Assembly: GCF_000430625.1 (NCBI RefSeq) | Contig: NZ_AUMJ01000017.1 | Coordinates: 1-64,000, forward strand | DNA from: Aneurinibacillus terranovensis DSM 18919 | GTDB taxonomy: Bacteria > Bacillota > Bacilli > Aneurinibacillales > Aneurinibacillaceae | DNA length: 64,000 nucleotides | Reading direction: 5' to 3' | Shown here: one piece after another, positions 16,416 through 24,925 of the stretch | Layout of the letters: every line of letters begins with the position of its first letter | Numbering within the stretch: the first letter of the stretch is position 1 | Notes under the pieces: generated by a model | Seen by the model: only the letters and a program-made list of their open reading frames with translations | Databases searched by the model: none | What the model was told of the DNA's origin: nothing | Position numbers and translations under genes: made by a program

Positions 16416-17444
16416 TTAATGGTACCCCTTGGCATTGTCCGGTGTGATTTTTTCACGAAAGATTCGATAAAGCCAAAGTTGATATCCGATGACAATCGGC
16501 ACCAAAACGATAGCAACATAAAGCATTACTGTGAGATTTAGCTGACTCCCGGCAGCTTCAAACAAACTAATGCTCGCCATGGGATCCAGCCTGGACGGAA
16601 GCATATTCGGAAAGAGACCGATGAAACCGGTCGCCATCAGCAAGGCGATGGAAAGGGAGACAGAGCCAAACGCTAAGCCCGGACGACTTTTCCGCATAAA
16701 TAGTTTGCTTGTCAGCAGGGTGAGAATACAAAGAGCGGGAACCGCCCAGAGAACAGGCTCATTTACAAAATTCATGAACAACGGTGTTAAATTGTTCGTA
16801 CCGATAAAGAAAAGAGCGGCAATTAAGATGGAGACCAGCCAGAGTCTTCCTGCCAGTGTAAAGGCCCTTCGCTGGATCTCCCCTTCTGTTTTGACACTGA
16901 TCCAGAGGGAAGCAGAGAGCATAAACAGTGAAATAAATGTTAACCCGCCGAGAATTCCGTACGGATGAAGCAAACTGACCAGGGTGCCATGGTAGCCCTG
17001 TGAATCAAATTTTAGCCCGTAAAAAAGATTGGCAAAGGCAACCCCGAATAGAAGAGCAACCGCTAAACTGCCCGCAAAAAACATACGTCGCCAGAACGAA
17101 CGCCACTTTACCCCTTCATGTTTATGCATAAATTCAAGCCCGGTAGCCCGCAGGAATAAACCAAACAAAATAAGCATGAGCGGTGTATACAAGTAACTGA
17201 ACATATTGGCATAGGTAAGCGGAAAAGCGGCAAATGTCGCCCCTCCTGCTGTAATAAGCCATACTTCATTCCCGCCCCAGAACGGGCCAATCGCCTCCTG
17301 CAGCTGCTTTTCTTCTTTCTCCTCTTTAGCCAGAAACGGAAATAGCATTCCGGTTCCAAGTCCATATGCATCCAGCACGAAATATACCGTCCAAATAACC
17401 CCCCACAGCCCGAACCAGATGACTGCTAATGTATCGTGTGACAT
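16416..17444 (-). CDS. cydB: Cytochrome bd ubiquinol oxidase subunit II
   Basis: A 342-aa membrane protein with about eight to nine TM helices. The family N-terminus is recognisable (IWFGLWGVIWTVYFVLDAYGLGTGMLFPFLAK), as are the conserved GPFWGGNEVWLITAGGATFAAFP (about 52-74) and the TGLEFMHK region (about 101). It pairs with CydA to form the high-affinity quinol oxidase that reduces O2 to water without pumping protons. It starts 17 bp after cydA. No cydDC follows within the window. Confidence 0.95.
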   Translation of the reverse strand: MSHDTLAVIWFGLWGVIWTVYFVLDAYGLGTGMLFPFLAKEEKEEKQLQEAIGPFWGGNEVWLITAGGATFAAFPLTYANMFSYLYTPLMLILFGLFLRATGLEFMHKHEGVKWRSFWRRMFFAGSLAVALLFGVAFANLFYGLKFDSQGYHGTLVSLLHPYGILGGLTFISLFMLSASLWISVKTEGEIQRRAFTLAGRLWLVSILIAALFFIGTNNLTPLFMNFVNEPVLWAVPALCILTLLTSKLFMRKSRPGLAFGSVSLSIALLMATGFIGLFPNMLPSRLDPMASISLFEAAGSQLNLTVMLYVAIVLVPIVIGYQLWLYRIFREKITPDNAKGYH

Positions 17445-17461
17445 GCTAATCAGCCCCTTCG

Positions 17462-18808
17462 CTATACCGCATATTTATTATCTTTGATTTCAGCAGGTGT
17501 ATGGATAGTTGGACCCTGCAGCGCATTTTTCCTCAATAGCCATACATCGGCAATGATAAGAATGGTGTAAAACAGGACAAGACCTGCAAGTGAAAAAATA
17601 ATTTGCGAAACGGAAATAGGTGAAACGGCTTGCTCCGTCTTCATCAATCCGTAAACGATCCACGGTTGGCGTCCTGCCTCCGCCACCATCCACCCTAGGT
17701 TAATCGCCAGATATGGCAGAATGATGCTGTATTGAACAACCTTCAAATACCTGGTCGAATTCAGCAGCTTGTTTTTACGCATTTTATAAAAACCGTACCA
17801 GGCCAGGAACAAAAATAACACGCCAAGCGCAACCATCGCACGGAAACTGTAAAACACCAGATTTACATTCGGGCGTTCATTGGCGGGGATATCTTTGAGT
17901 CCCTTTACCGTACCGTTCCAGTTGTTTGTATAAAAGTAACTTCCCAAATGTGGGATAGACAGCGCTTCGATATTGCGCTCATGTTTCACATCCGGAATCT
18001 GAATGATGTTAAACGGCGTGCCTGCTTTTGTTTCCCATACCGCTTCCATAGCTGCCGCTTTAGCCGGCTGAACGCTTGCTGTATATGTTCCGTGTTCATG
18101 CCCAATGAAAGGGGTCAGTGTAGCGGCCACTAACGCCATTCCAAGCCCGATGCGGAACGACTTCTCAAAGAATTCCACATTTCTCTTACGGAGTAAATGG
18201 TAAGCACTAATCCCCATAACGAAGAAAGCCCCGCAAATATAGCTGGCAAATATCGTATGAAAAAACATATGCCATACATAGCTGTTGGAAATAAGCTCAC
18301 CAAAGCTTTTAAGTTCCGCGCGACCGTTTCGGATGATATAGCCGGTTGGATGCTGCATAAATCCGTTAGCGGTCAGAATCCAGAGCGCAGAAATATTGGT
18401 ACCCAACGCCACCATCCAAATCGCAAACGCCCGCATTTTTGCAGAAATTTTATCCCGGCCAAATAACCACAAACCCATAAAGGTAGACTCAAGAAAGAAA
18501 GCAACAAGTGCTTCGATCGCCAGCGGAGACCCAAAGATATCACCCATATATTTTGCATACTCTGACCAATTGGTACCGAATTGAAACTCCATCGTAATCC
18601 CGGTCACAACTCCCATTACAAAATTAATAGAAAAAAGTTTGCCCCAATAATCACTCATTTGACGATAAACCATTTTATTTGTTCTTGCGTATTGCGTTTC
18701 CATAAACGCAACGAGAATAACAAGACCAATCGTAAGCGGCACAAACAAAAAGTGATAAAATACAGTAACCGCGAACTGAATCCGGCTAAGAAACACTACG
18801 GTCGACAT
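17462..18808 (-). CDS. cydA: Cytochrome bd ubiquinol oxidase subunit I
   Basis: A 448-aa haem-bearing subunit. His19 in the first helix (AVTVFYHFLFVPLTIG) is the haem b595/d ligand position. MEFQFGTNWSEYAKYMGDIFGSPLAIEALVAFFLESTFMG carries the conserved quinol/haem Glu residues. The second haem-ligand His lies in YVWHMFFHTIFASY. EAGRQPWIVYG is present. The quinol (Q) loop is the short Bacillales type. It is first in cydAB. Upstream on its strand, CTATACT near 18868 could be a -10; a full Rex box is not seen. Confidence 0.95.
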   Translation of the reverse strand: MSTVVFLSRIQFAVTVFYHFLFVPLTIGLVILVAFMETQYARTNKMVYRQMSDYWGKLFSINFVMGVVTGITMEFQFGTNWSEYAKYMGDIFGSPLAIEALVAFFLESTFMGLWLFGRDKISAKMRAFAIWMVALGTNISALWILTANGFMQHPTGYIIRNGRAELKSFGELISNSYVWHMFFHTIFASYICGAFFVMGISAYHLLRKRNVEFFEKSFRIGLGMALVAATLTPFIGHEHGTYTASVQPAKAAAMEAVWETKAGTPFNIIQIPDVKHERNIEALSIPHLGSYFYTNNWNGTVKGLKDIPANERPNVNLVFYSFRAMVALGVLFLFLAWYGFYKMRKNKLLNSTRYLKVVQYSIILPYLAINLGWMVAEAGRQPWIVYGLMKTEQAVSPISVSQIIFSLAGLVLFYTILIIADVWLLRKNALQGPTIHTPAEIKDNKYAV

Positions 18809-19022
18809 GCCTTAAAACCTTCTTTCCGCACAAATTTTTATCCAAAATCATCCTTTCACCGATAGTATAGTACTCTTAAAAAGACCGACCTATGAGGTGT
18901 TTCCCCTATTTATCTATTTTTTATAGGAGAATTTGAATAATTTATGGCAAAACTTTTTCAGTCATGTGAACAACGTATAAAACACAACAATATTGTTTTG
19001 TGAAATGTTCGGGGAGGTGACA

Positions 19023-19058
19023 ATGAAGAGAAATTATTGGCAGACGTACGTGAAGTAA
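19023..19058 (+). CDS. Micro-ORF, possible leader peptide
   Basis: An 11-codon frame (MKRNYWQTYVK, stop 19056-19058) is preceded by GGGGAGGTGA ending 2 nt before the ATG, among the best ribosome sites in the window. It is followed after 26 nt by a 10-bp hairpin, GAAAAGTGTC (19085-19094) / GACACTTTTC (19107-19116). The lipoprotein gene begins 168 nt downstream on the same strand. It could be a translated leader of that gene, a regulatory micro-peptide, or the 5' stump of a lost gene. Nothing identifies the sequence. Confidence 0.3.
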   Translation: MKRNYWQTYVK

Positions 19059-19084
19059 AAATGGATTCCGCAACTAACCTTTCA

Positions 19085-19116
19085 GAAAAGTGTCCAATTT
19101 TATAGCGACACTTTTC
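19085..19116 (+). other. Hairpin in the leader of the lipoprotein gene
   Basis: Ten-bp perfect stem GAAAAGTGTC / GACACTTTTC with a 12-base loop. There is no T run. It lies between the micro-ORF and the lipoprotein gene. Confidence 0.55.
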
Positions 19117-19225
19117 CTGGCGTATAGTAAAGTATAACTTTCCAATACGCTTTAGAGCCAATAAGGCTATCGCCTGCGCCTTTGGCCTGGCTTAGCCTAA
19201 GTTTTCTTTAGAAAGGAAAATCGGT

Positions 19226-19774
19226 ATGGTATGGCAGCGGCCCCTTGTAGCCATTATTCTGGGAATTAGCCTACTGGCAGGAATGGCAGGTTGTTCATCT
19301 TCTCAGCTTCCCGCGTCAGGTTTGACCATGTCACAGGCCAATCAGGCAGAAATGGCCGCGTGGGTAAAACAACAGACGCAGTTGAAAAACAAATCGATTC
19401 GCACGTGGTCTGAAATAGCTTCCAACTCCAAATTATCCTTAGCTGACCGAAAAGTGGCCGGCTTTGCCGTAAACGCTCTTTCCCAGGATTTAAGCACCTT
19501 GACAGGCAAAGCAGCCGACAGACAATCGATGCTCAACAGCCTTTTGAATAAAGACAGCAGAACATCGAAAAAAACGTTTGGAAGCCGGGATCTCTCTCTC
19601 CCTTCGCTTTCCGCTGTGAAAATAGAAGAAAAAAGCCAGCTGGATGACGGCAAAACGATGTATCGTTTAACAGGCACCGTTTTTACGTCCGTGCCGAATA
19701 AACTGTATTCTGTTACGATTACTTTGCGCACCGGCAGAAGTGGAAAAATTGAACAGGTTCAGATGGAATCGTGA
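19226..19774 (+). CDS. Hypothetical lipoprotein
   Basis: A 182-aa protein with a lipoprotein signal peptide and the lipobox LAGMAGC at about residues 17-23 (VAIILGISLLAGMAGCSSS). The mature part is Ser/Lys-rich and helical up to about 110. A C-terminal beta-like segment (TMYRLTGTVFTSVPNKLYSVTITLRTGRSGKIEQVQMES) resembles no named domain I can identify. AAAGGA lies 8 nt before ATG 19226. Role unknown; it should be anchored on the outer face of the membrane. Confidence 0.7.
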   Translation: MVWQRPLVAIILGISLLAGMAGCSSSQLPASGLTMSQANQAEMAAWVKQQTQLKNKSIRTWSEIASNSKLSLADRKVAGFAVNALSQDLSTLTGKAADRQSMLNSLLNKDSRTSKKTFGSRDLSLPSLSAVKIEEKSQLDDGKTMYRLTGTVFTSVPNKLYSVTITLRTGRSGKIEQVQMES

Positions 19775-19881
19775 ATCGACCGTGTTAGGGCAAAAAGGAC
19801 GACGTGTCCTAAAATTCGGGCGAGACACATCGAATGTTTTCTTTTAACTGCTATCACCGGGTCTTGAAGAGGAGGAGCAAC

Positions 19882-20052
19882 ATAAAAAGCGAAAAAATTT
19901 TTATCAGTTTAATAGCTCAACTTTCGCAGAGCGATAAGCTATGCAGATCCTTATTATATAAGGCTTTACCACAAGGAGAGGTGCTTGTCTCTATCTTTTC
20001 TATGTTGGAAATTTACTGGGAGCGAATTTGCTCATTTATAGATAACAATTAA
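19882..20052 (+). CDS. Possible small protein with ATA or lost start codon
   Basis: An open frame up to the stop at 20050-20052 encodes about 56 residues (IKSEKIFISLIAQLSQSDKLCRSLL then YKALPQGEVLVSIFSMLEIYW). A near-perfect GAGGAGGAG lies 6 nt before an ATA codon at 19882, where a start would be expected. In-frame ATG 19834 and TTG 19864 have no ribosome site. Either ATA is used as a rare start or the start has mutated. No family is recognised. Confidence 0.3.
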   Translation: MKSEKIFISLIAQLSQSDKLCRSLLYKALPQGEVLVSIFSMLEIYWERICSFIDNN

Positions 20053-20053
20053 A

Positions 20054-20096
20054 ATTGGCTAGGTCCGGTAAGTGTTCTTCCGAAAGCCTAGCCAAT
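20054..20096 (+). other. Hairpin downstream of the small ORF
   Basis: Perfect 10-bp arms ATTGGCTAGG (20054-20063) and CCTAGCCAAT (20087-20096). There is no T run, so termination is uncertain. Confidence 0.45.
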
Positions 20097-20239
20097 AGCG
20101 TATGTTCGTGATTCATGTTTTTTACTTGAAACCTCGCTTTTCGATGGAGTTGAAAAATTGAATTAGTTTACGTTCATTCTCCTTCGCTTGCTCTGTTGGC
20201 TGCTTGCGTGCTTACACAGAGGTTAAAAATGATGCAAAC

Positions 20240-20269
20240 AAAAAATCCCCTTGATTTATAAGGGGTTTT
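20240..20269 (-). terminator. Terminator of the rRNA methyltransferase gene
   Basis: Minus strand AACCCCTT / AAGGGGATT stem with loop ATAAATC, followed by TTTTTTG. Confidence 0.85.
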
Positions 20270-20287
20270 CTCGCATGTTTCAACACA

Positions 20288-21676
20288 CTATACCCATCGC
20301 AGCCCTTTCGGATAGTGATTCTTCAACTGCCCATCCACGAGCTTTGCCCAACCGAGGGGATAGCCATCGACCGTGACAAGGGTCCAGCCGCGTTCTGTAC
20401 TCGACACCATAAGGCTCTCTCCGCGCAAATACCGGAATATTTCTTCGCTCTCTGCCGAAAAATCGACGCTTCGTCTCCATTCTCCTGGTTTAAGGGACAC
20501 GGCAAGTGCGTGCGACGGCTCAAAGCGGCCCTTTTTCACTGTTCCAAGGTGCCAGCCCGCGCGTGCAATTTTTAGCTGATGGATTGGTGGTAAAGAAGAT
20601 GGAAGAATATACAATCGATCGCCGAATAGCGTAAAATTGCCTTTCGGGATAAAATGTAAAGTGTCCTTACAAAATGATTCGAACTGTTTCCGTACCTCCG
20701 GCGGAAGCGGCTTCTCTTTTGCAGGAGCAGTCACCTGGACGGCTTCGTTCCCAGTCTCACCGGTTTTGCGGAGACGCGCGATAAAGTGGCCTTCACCTGT
20801 TAGGCGGTGCGGCCATAAACGTGCGGTTTCATTTAAATGTAACGCTGATTCTTCATTCCCTCCCCACGCGGGCACACCCGGGGTAAAGAGGGGGGCAAGC
20901 GGAATCGACTCGAGCTGGAATTCCGGATGCCGGCTGAGAAAGGCAGCGATTTGCTGTTCGTTTTCCGACGGGGCAAACGTACAGGTAGAATAAACGAGAA
21001 CACCGCCCTGTTTCAGCATGGCGGCTGCGTCTTCCAGAATGTCTTTTTGCATCACTGCGCAGTGCGCAACTTTCTCTTCCGACCAGTCATCGATCGCTTC
21101 CGGCAGCTTGCGGAACATTCCTTCCCCCGAGCAGGGGGCATCCACGACGATTTTGTCAAAGTGCTGCGGGAAGCGGGGTGAAAGCTTCTCCGGCGCTTCA
21201 TTTGTAATAAGGATATTCCGCGCACCCCACCTTTCAAGGTTTTCCGACAGGATTTTTGCCCGGGCAGGGTGAATTTCATTAGAGACAAGCAGCCCCGAAT
21301 CTCCGAGGTATCCGGAGATTTGTGTGGATTTTCCACCGGGTGCGGCACATAAATCGAGGATACGGTCACCGGGTTCCGGCCCAAGTACCTCTACCACCGC
21401 CATTGCGCTTGGTTCCTGAATATAGTAAAGACCCGCCGCATGGTATGGGTGCTTGCCAGGCCGATCTTCCGGCTGGTAGTAATACCCGGTTTTGCACCAT
21501 GGGACAGGTATCAGGTGAAAAGGAACCGATTCTGCAAAATTTTTTCCCGCAACTTTTTGTGGATTGAACCGTAAACCTTGTACGGATTTATTTTCATAGC
21601 TGGCCAGGAAAGCCGTAAAATCCTCCGGTTCCAGCATTTCTTTCATTCGATTGATAAATGGATCAGGTAATTGCAT
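20288..21676 (-). CDS. RsmF/NOP2-type rRNA (cytosine-5) methyltransferase
   Basis: A 462-aa RNA m5C methyltransferase. The N-terminal domain carries the hallmark GLYYIQEPSAMAVVEVLGPEPGD. SAM motif I is ILDLCAAPGGKSTQI (about 107-121). The DAPCSGEGMFRK motif IV and the YSTCTF motif VI hold the two family cysteines, the second being the nucleophile. The C-terminus is a PUA-like RNA-binding part (LRGESLMVSSTERGWTLVTVDGYPLGWAK). It is similar in build to YebU/RsmF, which methylates 16S rRNA; the exact base is inferred only. The ATG at 21676 was chosen because AAGGA lies 9 nt upstream; an ATG three codons earlier abuts the ribosome site. Confidence 0.87.
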   Translation of the reverse strand: MQLPDPFINRMKEMLEPEDFTAFLASYENKSVQGLRFNPQKVAGKNFAESVPFHLIPVPWCKTGYYYQPEDRPGKHPYHAAGLYYIQEPSAMAVVEVLGPEPGDRILDLCAAPGGKSTQISGYLGDSGLLVSNEIHPARAKILSENLERWGARNILITNEAPEKLSPRFPQHFDKIVVDAPCSGEGMFRKLPEAIDDWSEEKVAHCAVMQKDILEDAAAMLKQGGVLVYSTCTFAPSENEQQIAAFLSRHPEFQLESIPLAPLFTPGVPAWGGNEESALHLNETARLWPHRLTGEGHFIARLRKTGETGNEAVQVTAPAKEKPLPPEVRKQFESFCKDTLHFIPKGNFTLFGDRLYILPSSLPPIHQLKIARAGWHLGTVKKGRFEPSHALAVSLKPGEWRRSVDFSAESEEIFRYLRGESLMVSSTERGWTLVTVDGYPLGWAKLVDGQLKNHYPKGLRWV

Positions 21677-21814
21677 CTCGTTCATTCCTTTTTCGCAAAT
21701 AAGAAATCCTGAAAATCATCTTACCAAAAAAATAAAAAACAAGCACCTCTTACAGGAAAAAGGGCGAAGAAAGTCGAATAAACAAAAGGGGAAGAAGATG
21801 GAGAAGGTGATGAA

Positions 21815-22618
21815 GTGAATACTCTTTCTCGCGTGGAAAAATACCAGCGGCGCAACCGCAAGCGAAAAGGCGGACGCATTTTTTTTCGCATTGTGCTGGC
21901 TGTTTTTTATATCGCTGTTTTTTATTTTCTCGTCAATTATGTTAGGGTTCCGTCCGAATATGCGATACGAGTGGGACTCGAAGTAGGGTTGTTTTTTTTA
22001 AGCATCATTTTTTTGGATTTATACCTTCAGGCATTTACCGTCATTTCAACCAAGCCTGTGCATAAATTCGAGGGAAAGCATCTACGGGCCAATCCGGTGT
22101 TGATTACCTGCTGGGTTCTTTCGCTATGTTATCACCTGGGGCTGGGGCTTTTAAGTTCCATGTGGATCCAAAAAATATTTTATTACGCGGGGCTGCTCTT
22201 TACACTGGCTGTTTTACTCATTACGCTGGCGCACTTTCTCTCCTATTTTGCTTATGTGAAAATGGAACGCAAGTGGGCGGTTGAGGAGATATATGCGAGC
22301 GACCAGCGCAATGCGTACGAAATGATTCGGGACAGCCAGTCGATGTATTACTGGATCCAGGATGTGATGAAACATAACGAAGAGGTGCGGCAGATGATGC
22401 TGTGGAACAAATTTGACCGTACGATGGAAGAGCATATGTATGATCTGCAGCCGTATTTTCAACGCACCATTTTTACAAATAAGGATTTGGAACGCATTTC
22501 GGCCATTCGTGTATGGCTTGAGAATATGCGGCGGGTTATCGAGGAACATCCGAATTATCAGCCTGCGAAACTGCGGACGAGCGAAGAACTACCGCTGAGA
22601 AAAAGGGGGAAAAGTTGA
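21815..22618 (+). CDS. Hypothetical multi-pass membrane protein
   Basis: A 267-aa protein. A basic N-terminus (RVEKYQRRNRKRKGGR) is followed by four predicted TM helices (about 24-45, 53-72, 95-115, 122-148). A hydrophilic helical C-terminal half follows (VEEIYASDQRNAYEMIRDSQSMYYWIQDVMKHNEEVRQMMLW and onward). No family is recognised. The start is a GTG at 21815 with AAGGTGAT upstream. The stop overlaps the threonine aldolase start by one base, so the two are probably co-translated, but no functional link is evident. Confidence 0.65.
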   Translation: MNTLSRVEKYQRRNRKRKGGRIFFRIVLAVFYIAVFYFLVNYVRVPSEYAIRVGLEVGLFFLSIIFLDLYLQAFTVISTKPVHKFEGKHLRANPVLITCWVLSLCYHLGLGLLSSMWIQKIFYYAGLLFTLAVLLITLAHFLSYFAYVKMERKWAVEEIYASDQRNAYEMIRDSQSMYYWIQDVMKHNEEVRQMMLWNKFDRTMEEHMYDLQPYFQRTIFTNKDLERISAIRVWLENMRRVIEEHPNYQPAKLRTSEELPLRKRGKS

Positions 22619-23673
22619 TGAAAATACTGGATTTTCGTAGTGACACACTAACAAAACCGACTGAGGAAATGAGAAAAGTCATGTATGAGGCGGAAGTAGG
22701 GGACGATGTGTACGGAGAAGATCCGACCGTCCGCCGTCTGGAAGAGCGTGCCGCAGAACTTCTCGGGCATGAAGATGCACTGTTTGCGACAAGTGGAACC
22801 CAGGGAAATCAACTGGCTATTTTGTCTCACTGCCGTCCAGGTGATGAGACTATTGTAGAAGCGGATGCCCATATTTTTCTTTATGAAGGCGGGGCACCGG
22901 CCGCGCTGGGTGGGATTCAGCTTCGGCCTGTAGAAGGAAAAAACGGACGCCTTTCCACGCTATCGGTAAGGAGGGCTGTCCGGGATGCGAGTGATATTCA
23001 CCAACCTCGCACCCGTCTGATCTGTGTGGAGAACACCCACAACAAGGCAGGCGGCCGCGTGATCCCGGTGGAAAGCTTGCGTGAGCTGTATGCTTTCTCC
23101 CGTGAGAACGGGATTCGTGTTCATATGGATGGAGCCCGCTTATTTAACGCAGTGGTCGCTTCAGGAACTTCCGCCAAGGAATTCGGGCAGTGTGTTGACT
23201 CTGCTCAAATATGCCTGTCAAAAGGATTAAGCGCGCCAATTGGATCGGTTCTCACCGGTTCGAAGGAGTTTATCGCGGAAGCAAGAAGATGGCGGAAACG
23301 TTTGGGCGGAGGTATGAGACAGGCCGGCGTGATTGCCGCACCGGGTTTATACGCGCTTGACCATATGGTTGAGAGGTTAGCCGAAGACCATGAGCATGCG
23401 AAGATGCTCGCAGAGTATTTAAATGAAATTCCCGGCCTTCACGTAGACGTTGAGGGCGTAGAAACGAATATCATCCTGTGCGATATCACAGACAGCGGAA
23501 TGACAAATGAACAGTTCCAGCAAAAGCTGGCCGATTATCACATTCAAGCTTCTAATTTTGGCGAAGGCATTATTCGTTTTGTGACGCACCGCCATATTAC
23601 CCGTGAGGATGTGGAAGAGGTGTACGGACGCCTTTTACAGTTGGTGCAGGAAGGTGCCCCGACATTACATTAA
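22618..23673 (+). CDS. ltaE: Low-specificity L-threonine aldolase
   Basis: A 351-aa PLP enzyme that splits threonine (and allo-threonine) to glycine and acetaldehyde. Motifs: DFRSDTLTKPTEEMR at the N-terminus, VGDDVYGEDPTV (about 25-36), ATSGTQGNQLA (about 56-66), HMDGARLFNA (about 166-175) and the PLP lysine in CLSKGLSAPIGS (about 196-207). ATG 22618 overlaps the upstream stop (TGATG) and has GGGGG 8 nt upstream; the preceding TTG codon is an unlikely start. A clear terminator follows. Confidence 0.93.
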   Translation: MKILDFRSDTLTKPTEEMRKVMYEAEVGDDVYGEDPTVRRLEERAAELLGHEDALFATSGTQGNQLAILSHCRPGDETIVEADAHIFLYEGGAPAALGGIQLRPVEGKNGRLSTLSVRRAVRDASDIHQPRTRLICVENTHNKAGGRVIPVESLRELYAFSRENGIRVHMDGARLFNAVVASGTSAKEFGQCVDSAQICLSKGLSAPIGSVLTGSKEFIAEARRWRKRLGGGMRQAGVIAAPGLYALDHMVERLAEDHEHAKMLAEYLNEIPGLHVDVEGVETNIILCDITDSGMTNEQFQQKLADYHIQASNFGEGIIRFVTHRHITREDVEEVYGRLLQLVQEGAPTLH

Positions 23674-23677
23674 AATG

Positions 23678-23722
23678 AAACAACTAGAGCCCTCCTCATT
23701 ACGAGGGATGCTCTAGTTGTTT
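23678..23722 (+). terminator. Terminator of ltaE
   Basis: 13-bp perfect arms AAACAACTAGAGC / GCTCTAGTTGTTT with an inner CCTC/GAGG extension. Confidence 0.88.
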
Positions 23723-23757
23723 AACTCTTCTGTGTTAAAATAACTTGCTTTTTTTTC

Positions 23758-23952
23758 CTATTTAATTAGCTTTCTCCCAAATAACACCACGAAGTTAAAA
23801 TATTTATAGACGCAATCGACATCTGAAAAGCCAAAATTGTTGAGCCCGTTTATTTGTTCCTCTAGGGTCGACATCTTATCCAGTTTCGTCCGTTCATAAG
23901 CCGACACAATTTCATCTCTCGATAAAGCGGCAAAGCGAATTTGCTCATTTAT
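23758..23952 (-). pseudogene. C-terminal fragment of a SAM-dependent methyltransferase
   Basis: On the minus strand the frame reads NEQIRFAALSRDEIVSAYER, then TKLDKMSTLEEQINGLNNFGFSD, then VDCVYKYFNFVVLFGRKLIK and stop at 23760-23758. The G-F-x-D-V-D-C-x-Y-K-Y-F-N-F-V-V ending is typical of class I methyltransferases. No SAM-binding motif or start precedes it; upstream sequence in the same frame is unrelated. It is a truncated relic. Confidence 0.55.
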
Positions 23953-24045
23953 AGTTGTTATAATGAAAATGAGTTTTCCGATCTTCCCAGTAAGAAGAGC
24001 GATTTTAGAAAAAGAGGTTTGGGAAAAGCCATATTATCTAGCAGT

Positions 24046-24075
24046 AGCCGTTCCACGAGAAGGAACGGCTTTGGG
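24046..24075 (+). other. Terminator-like hairpin in gene-poor stretch
   Basis: AGCCGTTCC / GGAACGGCT perfect 9-bp stem with a 7-base loop, followed by TTTGGGCTTT. It is not attached to any intact plus-strand gene; probably left from a lost one. Confidence 0.5.
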
Positions 24076-24119
24076 CTTTCGCGTATATTATTTAGCGATT
24101 TTATAGTTTAACAGAGTGC

Positions 24120-24172
24120 CTATTAGATCTGCCGGACTCGATCCATTTTGCCCAATCTTCACGACCGTTATC
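24120..24172 (-). repeat. Duplicated 3' end of the metallophosphoesterase relic
   Basis: The minus strand encodes AFDNGREDWAKWIESGR, nearly base for base the same as the end of the 26439-26846 pseudogene. About 50 bp match with a few differences, then similarity stops on both sides. Confidence 0.7.
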
Positions 24173-24193
24173 AAAGGCTCCTCCATCTCTTTG

Positions 24194-24898
24194 TTACGGT
24201 AAATCGATCAACATGAAGCGGGCATTTGCACTAGCTGTCAGTTTTAGTTCAGGTGTGTCCGTAATTCGGGCTGAATCACGTTTGTTTAGTACGGAATCCC
24301 CGTTAACAGTAAGCCCGCCTTCAATGACAAACAAGAAGATACGTCGGCCTTCCTCCTGATTGAATACAATCTCTTTACCCTTCTCCAAATCGGATAAATA
24401 GATGGTTAAATCCTGATGGATATGAGCAATATCCGGACCAGAAAATTGTTTGGATACAATCGGCAGGAGTGCATTGTGCATTTTTTCAACCTTGAAGTTT
24501 GTTTGCTCATAGGATGGGGTCAACCCTTGCTGTTCTGGCAGGAACCAAAGCTGTAAGAAGTTCACTTCTTCTTCATTTGAAGGATTCACCTCAGAATGAA
24601 CGACCCCTGTACCGGCTGACATTCTTTGAACACCGCCAAATATGGTTGTCGCCGTGCCTCCTGAACTGTCGGTATGTTTTAAATAGCCTTTTAACACAAT
24701 CGATACGATCTCCATCTCCCGGTGCGGATGCGCGCCAAATCCATTAGCCGGGGCAACAAAATCGTCATTTAATACGCGAAGCGGACCAAAACTCATGTTA
24801 TTCGGATCATAATAATCAGCAAACGAAAAACTATGTGAAGTCTTTAACCATCCATGGTCAGATGTAAATCGTGATGCGGCAGGGTAAATGGTTATCAT
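24194..24898 (-). CDS. Pirin-family bicupin protein
   Basis: A 234-aa YhhW-type pirin. Metal ligands lie in GFGAHPHREMEIVSIV (His, His, Glu pattern at about 55-62) and GVVHSEVNPS (about 98-107). SFADYYDPNNMSFGPLRVLNDD is the conserved N-terminal pattern. Known members bind a divalent metal and some show quercetin dioxygenase activity or act as redox sensors. It lies just downstream of a MarR gene on the same strand with a 27-bp gap, so it is probably co-regulated by it and by the thiol/quinone stress that such MarR proteins sense (inference). Confidence 0.85.
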   Translation of the reverse strand: MITIYPAASRFTSDHGWLKTSHSFSFADYYDPNNMSFGPLRVLNDDFVAPANGFGAHPHREMEIVSIVLKGYLKHTDSSGGTATTIFGGVQRMSAGTGVVHSEVNPSNEEEVNFLQLWFLPEQQGLTPSYEQTNFKVEKMHNALLPIVSKQFSGPDIAHIHQDLTIYLSDLEKGKEIVFNQEEGRRIFLFVIEGGLTVNGDSVLNKRDSARITDTPELKLTASANARFMLIDLP

Positions 24899-24925
24899 TT
24901 TAACTCTCCATTCATTTATTTAAAT

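Noticed and set aside
18991-19010. Possible Rex (NADH-sensing) site upstream of cydA: TTGTGAA at 18998-19004
   Set aside because: Only the left half matches; the right half TTCACAA at the proper spacing is absent, and the site lies far (about 190 bp) from the cydA start.
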